Below are positions 45,678 through 56,082 of a stretch of 64,000 bases of DNA, piece by piece. The position numbers and the translations under genes were made by a program. The DNA is from Phytophthora hibernalis (taxonomy: Eukaryota; Oomycota; Peronosporomycetes; Peronosporales; Peronosporaceae), in the NCBI GenBank assembly GCA_012656075.1, contig JAAKBF010000013.1:62001-126000 (forward strand). The letters run 5' to 3'. Each line of letters starts with the position of its first letter. Positions within the stretch are counted from its first letter, which is position 1. The notes beneath the pieces were generated by a model. That model did not search any database and had not been told where the DNA came from. It saw only the letters and a list, made by a program, of their open reading frames with translations.

Positions 45678-46687
45678 ATGAACCGAATTTTCGGCAAGAA
45701 GAAGCCCGAGGCGCCAGCTGTCAACGTCTCCGATGTGGGGGAAGGGTGGACGGACGGATCACCGATTTGGACATGAAGGTGCGTGGCTGGGACTGCGGCG
45801 CATTGCGGCTGCTGAGCGCTGCTGACTGCGTCATTCCAGATCGAGAAACTGGATCAGGAGCTTCGCAAGCACCGGGAGCAGATGAAAAGACGCGGGGACC
45901 TGCGCTCAACACTGTGAAGCAGAGAGCCATGCAGACGCTCAAACGGAAGAAGATGTTCGAGGCGCAGCGGGACAAGCTGACGGCCCAGTCCTTCAATATT
46001 GAGCAGGTATGTGGGCTTGTTGACGAACGTTCGAGGGGTATCAGATGCTGATTTTGCGCGTGTATGCTCCGCTATCGAACGCTTTGGGTTGCAGGCGGCG
46101 TTTGCCATTGATACATCAAGGGATACGATCTCAACTGTGGCCGCCATGAAAAGCGCAGCGGTGCAATTGAAGGCAGAGACACAGAAAATCGACATTTCCG
46201 AGCTGGAGGTGGGGCTAGCCACGTTATTAATGCGGGCGATTGTACATGTAGTGAGGTATTTGCTGATGCGCCGTGTGTGATAATATGTGGTACAGGACGT
46301 GCAAGACGACATGGCCGACTTGATGGAGGATATGAACGAGATCCAAGAGCTCATGGGGCGCTCCTACGGGTACGTACTCGCAGCGTCTTATCACTACTTC
46401 GATGAAGTCACAACGCCAGCGTATCTGACTGTGTGTCATTCTTTCGCGTCTATTTGCAGCATCGGCGACGAAATCGACGAAGACGCGTTGGAAGCGGAGC
46501 TGGAGGGGCTGGAGGAAGAGTGGCTGGAGGAGGAAACACTTGGAGAGGAAGCAGAGCAGGCGCCGTCGTACCTCACGCCAGCGCAGCAACACGAGCTGCC
46601 TGCCGCCCCTCGGGTATCTTAGACTCCGGCACGACAGCTCACGCCACCGACGAGTTCGGACTGCCCGTAGCGTCTTACTCCACGTAG
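45678..46687 (+). CDS. CHMP5: CHMP5/VPS60, ESCRT-III-associated protein
   Basis: Exons: 45678-45778, 45840-46006, 46094-46208, 46296-46369 and 46460-46687. The protein starts MNRIFGKKKPEAPAVNVSDV. Then come GRITDLDMKIEKLDQELRKH, NTVKQRAMQTLKRKKMFEAQ, LTAQSFNIEQAAFAIDTSRD, VQDDMADLMEDMNEIQELMG and DEIDEDALEAELEGLEEEWL. The last residues, HATDEFGLPVASYST, match the conserved DEFGLP end of CHMP5. Basic helices first and acidic helices later is the ESCRT-III layout. The protein acts on endosomal membranes with Vps4/LIP5 in sorting and scission. Three frame breaks are seen: G5 at 45737-45741, A4 at 45885-45888 and C4 at 46606-46609. Each is resolved exactly to the family consensus if one base is missing. 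Confidence 0.92.
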
Positions 46688-47077
46688 CGCTGCAAGCTGT
46701 CCACCCAGCAAAACAACACGAAATCCGCCATTAAATTGCAGCACCTGCGCAATGCAGGCATGCGTCATCGCGCAGCACGTGTCGCTTGTCAGCCAAGCGA
46801 TGGGATCATGTCCACGCACTTGTCAAACACGGGAAGGAGGGGATGGCTACATTCACCACGTCAGTGGAGTCACGCGATTGGCCGAGCTTAGACAGCCAAT
46901 CGTTTTCCGGAATCATGTTTGACAGGTGTGAAAACGTTAATCGCAGGATATTCATTCTCCAAAGCGGTTTGTCGACGGATTTTAGCCTTTTCGCCTTTTC
47001 CTCGCAGTAATTAGTTTTCACCAGCGCGAGGTTTTTCACCCTGGGGTTTTATCATTCTTTGGCCACGCATTTGTTTG
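46688..47077. other. Intergenic region before ABCF2
   Basis: About 390 bases with no supported gene. Short ORFs on both strands have no protein-like features. The 3' flank of CHMP5 and the upstream part of the ABCF2 promoter lie here. The area 46970-47050 is AT-rich. Confidence 0.45.
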
Positions 47078-47093
47078 GCTCACTTTAGTATTG
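47078..47093 (+). promoter_or_regulatory. Inr/FPR-like core promoter of ABCF2
   Basis: GCTCACTTTAGTATTG resembles the oomycete initiator consensus GCTCATTYYNCAWTTT, with the start GCTCA-TTT. It lies about 50 bases before the ATG at 47130. Confidence 0.55.
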
Positions 47094-47129
47094 GTGGTTT
47101 TCGTCCCAGAAGCAGCACTCCCAACAGCC

Positions 47130-48975
47130 ATGGCCCGTGAAAAAGGAGAAGGAGCCGCGCGTGAAGCGCGAGCGCAAGGGCAAGAAGGAGTCGCGCAAGA
47201 AAGCGGCCGAGGAGAAGAAGGCCGCCGACAAGGCCGAGGCGCTCGAGAACATGTCGCACGCCGACCGTCTCGCCGAGGAAGGCATCATCGCCACGTGCTC
47301 GCACAACGTGCGCTCGGTGCACAAGAACTTCAAGGACATCAACGTGCTCAACTTTAGCATCACGTACTTCGGCAAGGTGCTCATGGAGGAGTGCGACATC
47401 TCGCTCAACTTCGGCCGTCGCTACGGCCTCATCGGTCGCAACGGTTCGGGTAAGTCCACCTTCATGAACGTGCTGGGTGCGCGCGGCATCCCCATCCCCG
47501 ACAGCATCGACATCTACCACCTCAAGCACGAAATCGAGGCCAGCGACATGACGGCCCTCGAGGCCGTTCTGTCCGTGGACGAGGAGCGCAACAAGCTTCA
47601 GGCCGAAGCTGACGAGCTCTCGGAGAAGATGACCGACGACTCCATCAGCGAGGAGGAAAGCGAGTCCATCTCGGACCGCCTTACGGACCTGTACGAGCGC
47701 CTCGACGACATGGACGCCGCGACGGCCGAGGTTCGCGCTCGTCAGATTCTGTCGGGTCTGACGTTCTCGGACGCCATGATGGAGAAGAAGACCAAGGAGT
47801 TTTCCGGTGGTTGGCGTATGCGTATCGCCCTTGCTCGTGCTCTGTTCATCCAGCCGACCCTGCTGCTGCTTGATGAGCCTACCAACCACTTGGATATGGA
47901 GGCTGTCGTCTGGCTAGAGGACTACCTGGCCAACTGGAAGAAGATCCTGCTCATGATTTCGCACTCGCAGGAGTTTATGAATGAAGTCTGCACGAACATT
48001 ATCGATCTCACCAACAAGAAGCTCGAGTACTACAACGGTAACTACGACACGTACGTGCGCACCAAGGCTGAAAAGGAAGAGAACCAGATGAAGCGTTACA
48101 ACTGGGAGCAGGAGCAGATCAAGCACATGAAGGAGTACATTGCCAAGTTCGGTCACGGTTCCGCTAAGCTTGCCCGTCAGGCTCAGAGTAAGGAGAAGAC
48201 GCTTGCCAAGATGGTGCGTGATGGTCTCACGGAGAAGGTTGAGAGCGAGATGATCGGTGACTTCAAGTTCCCCAACCCGGAGCCGCTCCCTCCTCCGGTG
48301 CTTATGTTCCAGAACGTGGCTTTCGGTTACCCGGATTGCCCTCTTCTATACTCCGGTGTCGAGATGGGACTTGACCTGGATTCCCGTGTGGCTCTTGTCG
48401 GTGCCAACGGTACTGGTAAGACCACCCTGCTCAAGCTTATCACCGGAGATCTGGTGGCGCGGGAAGGCAACGTCCGACCACACAGCAAGCTTCGCATTGC
48501 GCGGTTTAGCCAGCACTTTGTGGATGTGCTGGACCTGGATCAGACCCCGCTTGAATACTTCCGCTCGCTCTTCCAGACGAAGTCCGTTGAGGATGTGCGC
48601 AGCTACCTCGGCCGCTACGGCATCTCTGGCGAAGTGCAAACACAGATTATGGGTCAGCTTTCTGATGGACAGAAGAGTCGTGTGGTGTTCGCGTACATGG
48701 CGCAGCAGAACGCACACATGCTGCTGCTTGATGAGCCTACGAATCACTTGGATATGGAGTCTATTGATGCGCTGGCCCGCGCTATTAACCATTTCGAGGG
48801 CGGTATGCTGCTGGTGAGTCACGACATGCGATTGATTTCGCAGGTCGCCAAGGAGATTTGGCTTGTGGAGAACCAGTCCATCAAGGTCTACCAAGGTGAG
48901 ATTTCCGACTTCAAGATGCGTGTGCGCAAGCAGCTCAAGTTGGCGGACAAGGAACCTGCCAAGGGTGCCGAGTAA
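47130..48975 (+). CDS. ABCF2: ABCF2-type ABC ATPase, ribosome-associated
   Basis: No introns. The main ORF reads KKEKEPRVKRERKGKKESRK at the N-terminus, a Lys-rich leader of the kind seen in ABCF2/ARB1. Two full ATPase domains follow. The first has Walker A GRNGSGKST, signature EFSGGWRMRIALARALF and LLLLDEPTNHLD. A charged linker comes next (KRYNWEQEQIKHMKEYIAKF). The second has GANGTGKTT, signature QLSDGQKSRVVFAYMAQQ and LLLLDEPTNHLD. With no membrane segments, this is an ABCF protein acting in ribosome biogenesis or translation, as yeast Arb1 does. Codons strongly prefer C or G at the third position, typical of a highly expressed gene. The ATG at 47130 (MARE) is out of frame with the rest because of the five-A run near 47142. 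Confidence 0.94.
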
Positions 48976-49173
48976 ATGCTCCTGACAGCTTTCTGCTCAT
49001 TAGATCACCTCTACGTGTAGAACTGTTGAGGCAACCGCTGAAGCATTTTCTTAGCACTCTGTTCTGTTCATATTTGATTCCCTTGCCGACAGATAACATA
49101 GATTGAAAGATCACACGTTGGCAGCTGATGGAATCTTTATTCATCCATGTTTGTTTTACGCTGAAATACGAAG
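48976..49173. other. Convergent gap
   Basis: About 200 bases between the stops of ABCF2 and the PPP phosphatase. No gene or repeat is seen; both 3' untranslated regions lie here. Confidence 0.4.
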
Positions 49174-50532
49174 TTAGTCGTCGTTTTCTTGGTTGTTGTC
49201 CTGATGGTTGCCAATACCAGGCTGGTCAATGGCAGTGGAGTTCTCTTCACTTTCATCATCAGTATCGTCCCCGCCTCTGTCAGCAGTGCGATCATAAATC
49301 TCTGAAGCAGAGCGCTCTGAAAGCCGACCCTCAAAGTCGTGTGGTGGAAGCCCGTTCGGTAGACAGCCGGTCCGACTTCTATTATGTCGTCTGAACAACT
49401 GCTGTCGGTGGGTTCTGCCGGTGCTTCTTGCGCGATTGAAGAAGCGCAGGTGTTGGTTTTCCACGAGGACGCAACCACAACTAGCGTCATTGCCAAGCTC
49501 GTGATCTTTAGACGTGGAGAACACAGTGTTCACACGCGCGGCATTACTGAACGATAGCCCCTCGCTGGCAGCTTCGTGGGCACGCAAAATACGCGAGAAG
49601 CCGTGTTGCGTCAAGAAAGTGTCAACTGCTCGAGAGCCGAAGCGCACCGCGACACCCCCACGAGGACTTTTGCCAAAACCACGCGAGTCCAGTTTCCAGC
49701 TACCAGCCAAGACTTCTTCATTTCGTACGGGATCTCCCCAAATCATGTCTGCGACCATGGTGAGCTGTGGTTCATTCGCGTAAAAGCAGTCCAAAGTGTC
49801 CAAGGATGCTACGGTTGGCAATCGAGCGATCGATTCGAGCAGATCATCGCTTCCTTCTACCGGACGTGGAATTCCACCGTGAACACAGAAAATATCATTG
49901 TCGATAACAGCAGCGAGAAGCAGGCGATCAAACGCGTGATTGAGTTGATGCCAAACGACGCCACCTTCTCCTGCACCAAACCGCGTGTTGCACTGAGCAA
50001 TCAAGCACCCTGAACCATAGTGTGCATCGAGACCATTTACAGCTCGCGTCTCATGATTGCCTCGCAATAGAAAAATCTTGTTAGGATGAAGGATTTTGTG
50101 AGCAAAGAGGTAGGCTGTGCACTCAAGAGACCAGCTCCCGCGGTCAACGTAGTCACCAAGGAAGAGAAAACTGCCAGCAGTGAGCTCTAGCCCGAGACGC
50201 CACACGTGATCAGCGAAGAAACGCAAGTCCGTCCAGTTGCCATGTACGTCACCAAAAACATACACGGGGCTAGGCAGGCTCAGGCATCGCGCTTCACGCT
50301 CCAGTACAACACTCGCCTGAGCGCTGAGCTCCACGAGGTCTGCGGCAAACTGGAGAGAGCGAAGGTATGGCTGAGTTGTCATCATTGGGTCAGCTAATGC
50401 CGCAAGGACGCGCCGAGCAATTCCAACACCTCCTGTAGCAGGAACCGGCGGGGACGTAGTGCTGCCAGCACTTGTGCCGACTTGATACTTCCCAAACGAT
50501 CGATTCGTCCAGACGGTTTGACGCCATTCCAT
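49174..50532 (-). CDS. PPP-family serine/threonine phosphatase with acidic tail
   Basis: The long ORF has all PPP metal-binding motifs in order: YVFGDVHGNWTDLRFF, FLGDYVDRGSWSLE, LLRGNHETRAVNG, FCVHGGIPRP, MIWGDPVRNEEV and RILRAHEAASEG. These coordinate the two metal ions of PP1/PP2A/PP2B-type enzymes. I chose the ATG at 50532 (MEWRQTVWTNRSFGKY), but coiled-coil-like coding (ELQKLHDSYVALKLETDK near 50700-50780) suggests more N-terminal exons up to about 51080. After the catalytic domain comes an Arg-rich stretch and a very acidic end (DDTDDESEENS). It does not look like a plain PP1, PP2A or calcineurin; no calmodulin site is evident. The subfamily is unassigned. Confidence 0.82.
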   Translation of the reverse strand: MEWRQTVWTNRSFGKYQVGTSAGSTTSPPVPATGGVGIARRVLAALADPMMTTQPYLRSLQFAADLVELSAQASVVLEREARCLSLPSPVYVFGDVHGNWTDLRFFADHVWRLGLELTAGSFLFLGDYVDRGSWSLECTAYLFAHKILHPNKIFLLRGNHETRAVNGLDAHYGSGCLIAQCNTRFGAGEGGVVWHQLNHAFDRLLLAAVIDNDIFCVHGGIPRPVEGSDDLLESIARLPTVASLDTLDCFYANEPQLTMVADMIWGDPVRNEEVLAGSWKLDSRGFGKSPRGGVAVRFGSRAVDTFLTQHGFSRILRAHEAASEGLSFSNAARVNTVFSTSKDHELGNDASCGCVLVENQHLRFFNRARSTGRTHRQQLFRRHNRSRTGCLPNGLPPHDFEGRLSERSASEIYDRTADRGGDDTDDESEENSTAIDQPGIGNHQDNNQENDD

Positions 50533-51190
50533 TGTCCGCGATGGAATAAATTGTGGGGATAATCGTACGTGCTGATGTCGTCGATCCTTGAAATGATGAC
50601 TGTATCGATCTAGATGGGGCGAAGGAGTCAATGTTTGCCCTGGAACTCGCTGAAAGACTCGAACACTGCGCTGTGGCAAGTTGCTGTTTGAGAAACGCGC
50701 TCACCTTGTCCGTCTCCAGTTTCAGCGCTACGTACGAGTCATGAAGTTTCTGGAAATGCCAACAGTGTTAGTCCCTGCAATGATCTCTTACAACTTGAAG
50801 TGCGACAGCGAGATTGCTTACCTGGAGCTCTCGCGTTTTCTGCTCTTCTCGAAGAAAACATGCTTGAGAGCAACACTTTCAGCTATCAGCCACCAACGAT
50901 AGACTTCCCAGTGGATGGCTCCGCGAAGAATTTTCTTGGCCAAACAGGTGATTTTTGTCTCCGACACGGCAGCTCATGTTGTCGAGGTCCCTGCTCAAGA
51001 TGGTTGCGTCCATGCTGAACGATGGGTAAACGGGTAGTGGCACTATGGATGCCGCATTTTGTCCGCAAAGCCTTAGACACATCATTCCACCTGAAAATAG
51101 ACCTGTGGGCCGTTACGACACACTCGCGAGATCTTTACGAAGAGTCATCTCTCGCCGTTGAAAACACCCAAGGCATCTTCGTCCTAGCCG
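50533..51190. other. Region between phosphatase core and MESD start
   Basis: It probably holds 5' exons of the minus-strand phosphatase, including a helical segment CFLREEQKTRELQ joined by a GT-AG intron to KLHDSYVALKLETDK. The exon chain is not clear and frames change. The MESD promoter on the plus strand must lie in the last part. Confidence 0.35.
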
Positions 51191-52000
51191 ATGCGCTGGT
51201 TTCCAATTGTGCTGCTCGCTCTTCTCTTTGCTATCTTGCAATGTCTAGTATGTGGCCGCGCGAAAACGATCGATTATGACGCGCTGGAAAAAGCGTGGGA
51301 GGCCGGTGACAATGAAGCAGAGCTGCGCACGGAAGGAGAGGAGCACTATCGACAGCTTGCAGACAAGTGAGTGAGTGTATCATAGTCCACCTGAACACAA
51401 AACCTCGAGCAATAATCATTGCTGTATCCACTTTTACAGGACTGAAGATGAAGCGAAGGCTCTGGGTCCTCAAATGATATTCGTAACGGTAAAGGACGGT
51501 GTCGATCGACGAGAGCCTGTTCCTGACATTGCATCACGATGGAAAGAGGTAAGGAGTGGAGGGCTGCATGCACAAAAACAAAATACTTACATGGTTTGCT
51601 TTTGCAGATGCTGTGGAACGGTGGGATTGAAGTGAACATCTACGAAGTTGCCGATTCGAAGCTCCTCGTCGGGCTGCAGAAAGGCATATTCGTCAACGAT
51701 GTCATGCGCTTTCTCGACCAGCAGCGCGACGTGAAAGAGTACGAATGGAATGGCAAGACGTATCCAGACAGCAGCAAGCCTACCGAACATATCCACCTAA
51801 AACACCGCCAGAAGGAAACGAAAAGACTAATCGAAAAAGCACACCACGCGCAGTCTAAACGCTCTAAACCAAGCAAATACGTGCACACGAACGGAAAGCA
51901 CCCTCGCCGTAAAACTCCTCAGCCCGCACTAGCTGACGACACTGCAAAACCCAAGATGACGGGAACCCCTCAGCGCTACGGGCCAAACTATGAACTGTGA
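51191..52000 (+). CDS. MESD: MESD-like endoplasmic reticulum chaperone
   Basis: Exons: 51191-51366, 51440-51548 and 51608-52000. A signal peptide MRWFPIVLLALLFAILQCLV is followed by TIDYDALEKAWEAGDNEAEL, the acidic DY-D-DxERLxEQWE-type start of MESD. Then PQMIFVTVKDGVDRREP, WNGGIEVNIYEVADSKLLVG and KGIFVNDVMRFLDQQRDVKE follow the thioredoxin-like core that lacks redox Cys. The tail is Lys/Arg/His-rich and ends PNYEL, a likely variant of the ER-retrieval signal (animal MESD ends in REDL). MESD helps beta-propeller domains of LDL-receptor-type proteins to fold. Oomycete clients are not known, so the role here is inferred from the fold. The frame is unbroken. Confidence 0.85.
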
Positions 52001-52083
52001 CATCAAACTCCATTGAAATCAAATGTTTATCGGAGCACAATCTACTCATTTTCACCATGCTTGCCATTTTTTGTCAGACCAGC

Positions 52084-55000
52084 TTAGTTGCTCGTGCGCT
52101 CGCTCCGAATGGTTTCAAGCAACGGTCCCAGCATCTTGTTCTTCTTCGCATTTCCCATCACGGTGTGAAGTCTCGGGTGAGAATCTGTGTCACGCACAGC
52201 GCTGATCGCATCGAGAGCACGTAACGCGCTACGAATGAGATCTTTCACGCGCTCAACCTCAGGCCCAACCTGGTCCTCTTTGACCTTCTTATTGATCGTC
52301 TTCTCCAGCGGCTCGACCAAAGAGTCTAACGCACCCACGATACTACCAGGCTGAACGTAGCAAATCTTGATCAAGATTTGGTGACTGAGCATCTGAATGT
52401 CGTCCTGGTCTCCTAGACCGCGCTTCAGCTGGTCGAAGAAGAGAGAAATATCCAGCTGCTGCGGCAGCACCTGGATCAGCGTATCCACACACGAGTACGC
52501 AGCCTTACGGAGCGGAAGACCATCGTCCACCTTGTGTTTGAACGGACCAAGGTCAACCACGCGCTCCAACTTAATTTCTGTCGCCTTCAGGAGCACTGGG
52601 AAAATGCGCTCACGAACGTACGGCACCAAGTAATGTGCGTGGTGGTGAGCAGCCGTGTTTAACACCAACAGGGCAGCCCGACGCACGTGCAAGTCTTCGT
52701 CTTCAAGTGCCGCCAAGAAGGGGTCGATGTGAGCGAAGATCGCGTTGACCGCAGGCTCTTGAGTCGTTGTCGTCATTGCATACTTCAGACTTGTTACGGC
52801 GGTCCAACGAGACCATACGTCAGCAGATCCGCAAAGTTCTTTCACAATGGGCATGATCTTTGCACTATCAGTCACGGCGAGTTTCCCCATGCACTCACCA
52901 ACCATATTGCGCACCCCTCCTCTTGACGAGCACTCATCTTTTGCAACACTGGCAGTACGCGGTCTACATACAGCGCAAAACCGTGGTGAGGCTTAGCTGC
53001 GTGGTCCGAGATGACTTCGCGTAGCGACGTAAGCAGCAAGTAAGAGTTCTCTCCAAGCTCCAACTTGACCATGATAGTGTCCAGGTACTCTTCCATGTTG
53101 CCAACGCAGATACTACCGAGAGAGTACGCTGCCGCAGCCTTCACTTCCTCGCCCACATTACTGAAACACTTAAGAATCGTCTCTTTCACGTCGGTATACC
53201 CAGCGAGCTTGATCTTGCGGCCGAACTCGCCCAAACAGTATAGCGCCAACACTTTGTTCTTTTCAGACTCCGTTTGCGTGATATCACCTACAAACTTTGC
53301 GAATGCCACCTTGCGATTCGTTTCAGTTGTAGCCACACATGTACCAGCAACGCACCGAGCGATGTTGAGCACCGAGTGCTTCGATTCTTCCAAAGGTGTC
53401 GCCATCAGCGCCTTGAAAAGTTCGGTGAAGCTGCTGCCCGGAGAGTTCAATTGTGTGAGCTGCGCGAAGAATCCCTTCAGCGCATCCAAAGTAGGGCCCT
53501 GAAGCATGGAGCTATGGCACAGTTCCAGTGCCTTCACTTGAGCATTCTGCAGCAAAGCGTCTGTCGTAGCAACGTGGGGACACACGCGGAGAGAGTTTGA
53601 CACCACCGTAATGCTCATGCGACACAATTGAAGGTCCACGTCGACAAGAAGGACTGAAGCTTCCTGAACAACGTCGTAGTGCAGAGATTCCGGCATACTA
53701 GCTCCCTTGCGCACGACCAGATCATTTAGAGTAGCTAGTGTTGCCTGCTTCAACGTGCGAGACTGCTGACGAAGCAGCTGGGCCAGAGTTTGTGTGCACT
53801 CCACCAGAATAGGAGACATATCCAAATTGAGTTTGGAGCGAGCAATGACTCCGATGGCCTTGATAGTCTGCACTCGCGTGATTTCGTTGTTGAGGCGCTC
53901 CATTAGAAGCGGGTAAATTTCGCTTACCCGCGGACCAAGTTCGTCACCTACAATCATACAGCAAAAATGTTAGCTTATAGTATCAGAGTACAAAATCTCG
54001 ACAACGTACCGAGGACAGCAACGATCTCCCCAATGCTGCTGATGGCAGCCTCTTTAATCTCCTGGTCAATGTCGTGCACCTTCAAGCTAGGAAGCACCGC
54101 CGCGAAGAAAGGCACAGCGTACGGCTTGTACGCCATGTCTCCATCGTCGACCCGAATAATGCGCACTAGAGACTCAATCAACCCCAGCGCCTTTGCCACC
54201 GTTTTGTACCAGTCTCCCTTAGCGCATTGTACTGCAACTTTGACAACTGAATCAATATGCGGTCGGAATGGTTCCACAGTGTGTGTATCCACGAGGAGTC
54301 GGAGAAACAGGAGAGCATCCAGCTTCAAGTCCGAGTGCTTGTCCTCCACTGCATTTAAAATATTCGGCATCAAACGTCCAACGTAGTCTCCCAACTTTCC
54401 GTGCTCCACCATCGCGAGTTCGCTAAGCATCGCAACTACAGCACATCGCGACGGAACTGACGATTTTGTTCCAAACTGCTTGTTGGCTCCAACCACTATC
54501 GTGTTAAGGCGCTGCTCCAACTGGGTAATACACCCATTCGACGTCGGTGGGTGGAAGGAACCAGTTCCATTTGAGCTTGGAAGTGTCTTGCGAGTCGCAC
54601 GAAGAAGCTCTGCAAACACTCCAAACACGTCGATTCGAACGTTTTCTTCTCTCTCTTTGAAGCGCGAAATAAGAGGCTGGGCACAGTGGATGTAGAGATG
54701 TTCCAAAAGCTCTGATCTCGTTGTGATGATCGCAGTCAAAACACGAAGGCTGGCACGACGGACCTTCCAGCTGGTGTCGTCATCGTCACTGTAGTCGCCT
54801 TCCTCGTCACTGTATTCCTCCTCATCCTCTTCCATGTCTTCGTCTTCGTCAGCCGAGTCGACATAGTTGTAGTTCGGGTCATATGAAATGAACTGCAGCA
54901 CAAGCTTCAGAATAACTTCAACGTGAGGCGTGATCTCGTTGTGGCATCGAACGATAAATGCCTCAAATGCTTGGAAGCAGTTGCCGCGAAGCTCGTCCGA

Positions 55001-55933
55001 GTCTTCGTTTTGCAGTGACTCATCCCCAGTGTCTCCGCAGAATTGAACTAAGATCTGAATCACGGCATTCAAGTGCTGGCCGAGTCGGTGGCCTGCAGTG
55101 CGCGACAACATTCCGATTGTCTGGATCAGCGTGCGCACATTCGCCGAGTCGGTAGAGCCCTGAATTCCCTTAATCAGGTGCTCTACCAGGCGGCTCACCA
55201 GCACATCAGACGCCATAACACCCAGCGAGCCCACACAAGCCGTGGCCCGTTTGCGCACAAGCGGCGACTCGTCGGTCAGCTGCACCATCAGCAGCTCCAT
55301 AATCGTCGCGTGCTCCGTGGCGACGTCGTATCCAAAGCGACGCAGCAGGTCTGTGAGGATGTCGAGTGTCTCGGCCTTAACAGCCGCGTCCTTGTCCTTG
55401 CCCAGTCCCGTGAGCAGACGCGTGCAGATGCCCGTGGCAACCGACGCCCCCGTCGTCTGGGACACGTCCGCGACGATGGTCTTCAGTCCGATCGAGTAGA
55501 TGTCCCGGAGCTCCGGCTTGCCGTTGAGGATGAGGTCGCAGAGCTTGGCGCTGATGTCGGCCACCTGCGTCACCTGAACTTTGGTCACCAGGACGCCCAA
55601 GCACTTGACGGCGATGGACTGCACGTCGTTCGACTTGTCGTCCAGTTGCTTCAGCACCGCCGCACACACTCTGCAGGGCCACACACACGTCAGTCTCCTT
55701 CCTCGAATATAAGAACCTGCGCGCCTTACTTCGGCTCGAGATACGGCCCCAGCTCCACGTCCTTGTTGAGCTCGCTACACAGGTCCGAAGTAGCCATATA
55801 GCGCTCATCCTTGTCAAAGTCCGTGGTCTGCAGCACACACACAGATTCAGCACCAGCCACCGCCGTCTACACAGAGCGAGACGCAGCGCACCTTGTCCAG
55901 CAGCTGCGCGATCTTGTCCTCGTTCGCGCGCAT
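52084..55933 (-). CDS. CAND1: CAND1, cullin-associated NEDD8-dissociated protein
   Basis: Exons: 55933-55892, 55827-55740, 55670-54010 and 53948-52084. The start is MRANEDKIAQLLDK, then TTDFDKDERYMATSDLCSEL, KVCAAVLKQLDDKSNDVQSI and AVKCLGVLVTKVQ. Typical landmarks follow: RTLIQTIGMLSRTAGHRLGQ, SYDPNYNYVDSADEDEDMEE with its acidic loop, DTSWKVRRASLRVLTAIITT, SRFKEREENVRIDVFGVFAE, and near the end FKHKVDDGLPLRKAAYSCVD. CAND1 is a HEAT-repeat solenoid that wraps around un-neddylated cullins and exchanges substrate receptors of cullin-RING ubiquitin ligases. Length (about 1,220 residues) fits the family. One frame break lies at the four-C run 52914-52917, between ARQEEG and VRNMVGECMGKLA. It is resolved if one base is missing. 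Confidence 0.96.
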
Positions 55934-55948
55934 ATTTTCCCTTCCTGC

Positions 55949-55964
55949 AAAAGTGAAAGTGAGC
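55949..55964 (-). promoter_or_regulatory. Inr/FPR-like core promoter of CAND1
   Basis: On the minus strand GCTCACTTTCACTTTT is a near-complete match to GCTCATTYYNCAWTTT. It ends 16 bases before the CAND1 ATG at 55933, so the 5' untranslated region would be very short, as is common in oomycetes. Confidence 0.65.
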
Positions 55965-56082
55965 GAGTGATGCGGAAGGATCTCGGAAGAATTATGTTCA
56001 CCACATAACTGATCATCACTCTGGAGCCGTTTCTTCAACATTGGCTCGCATTTCCGCACTGGTGACCGAGCGACGTCCGTCC

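Noticed and set aside
45722..45996. Cys-containing minus-strand ORFs over CHMP5
   Set aside because: They are shadows of the CHMP5 exons, with no conserved motif.
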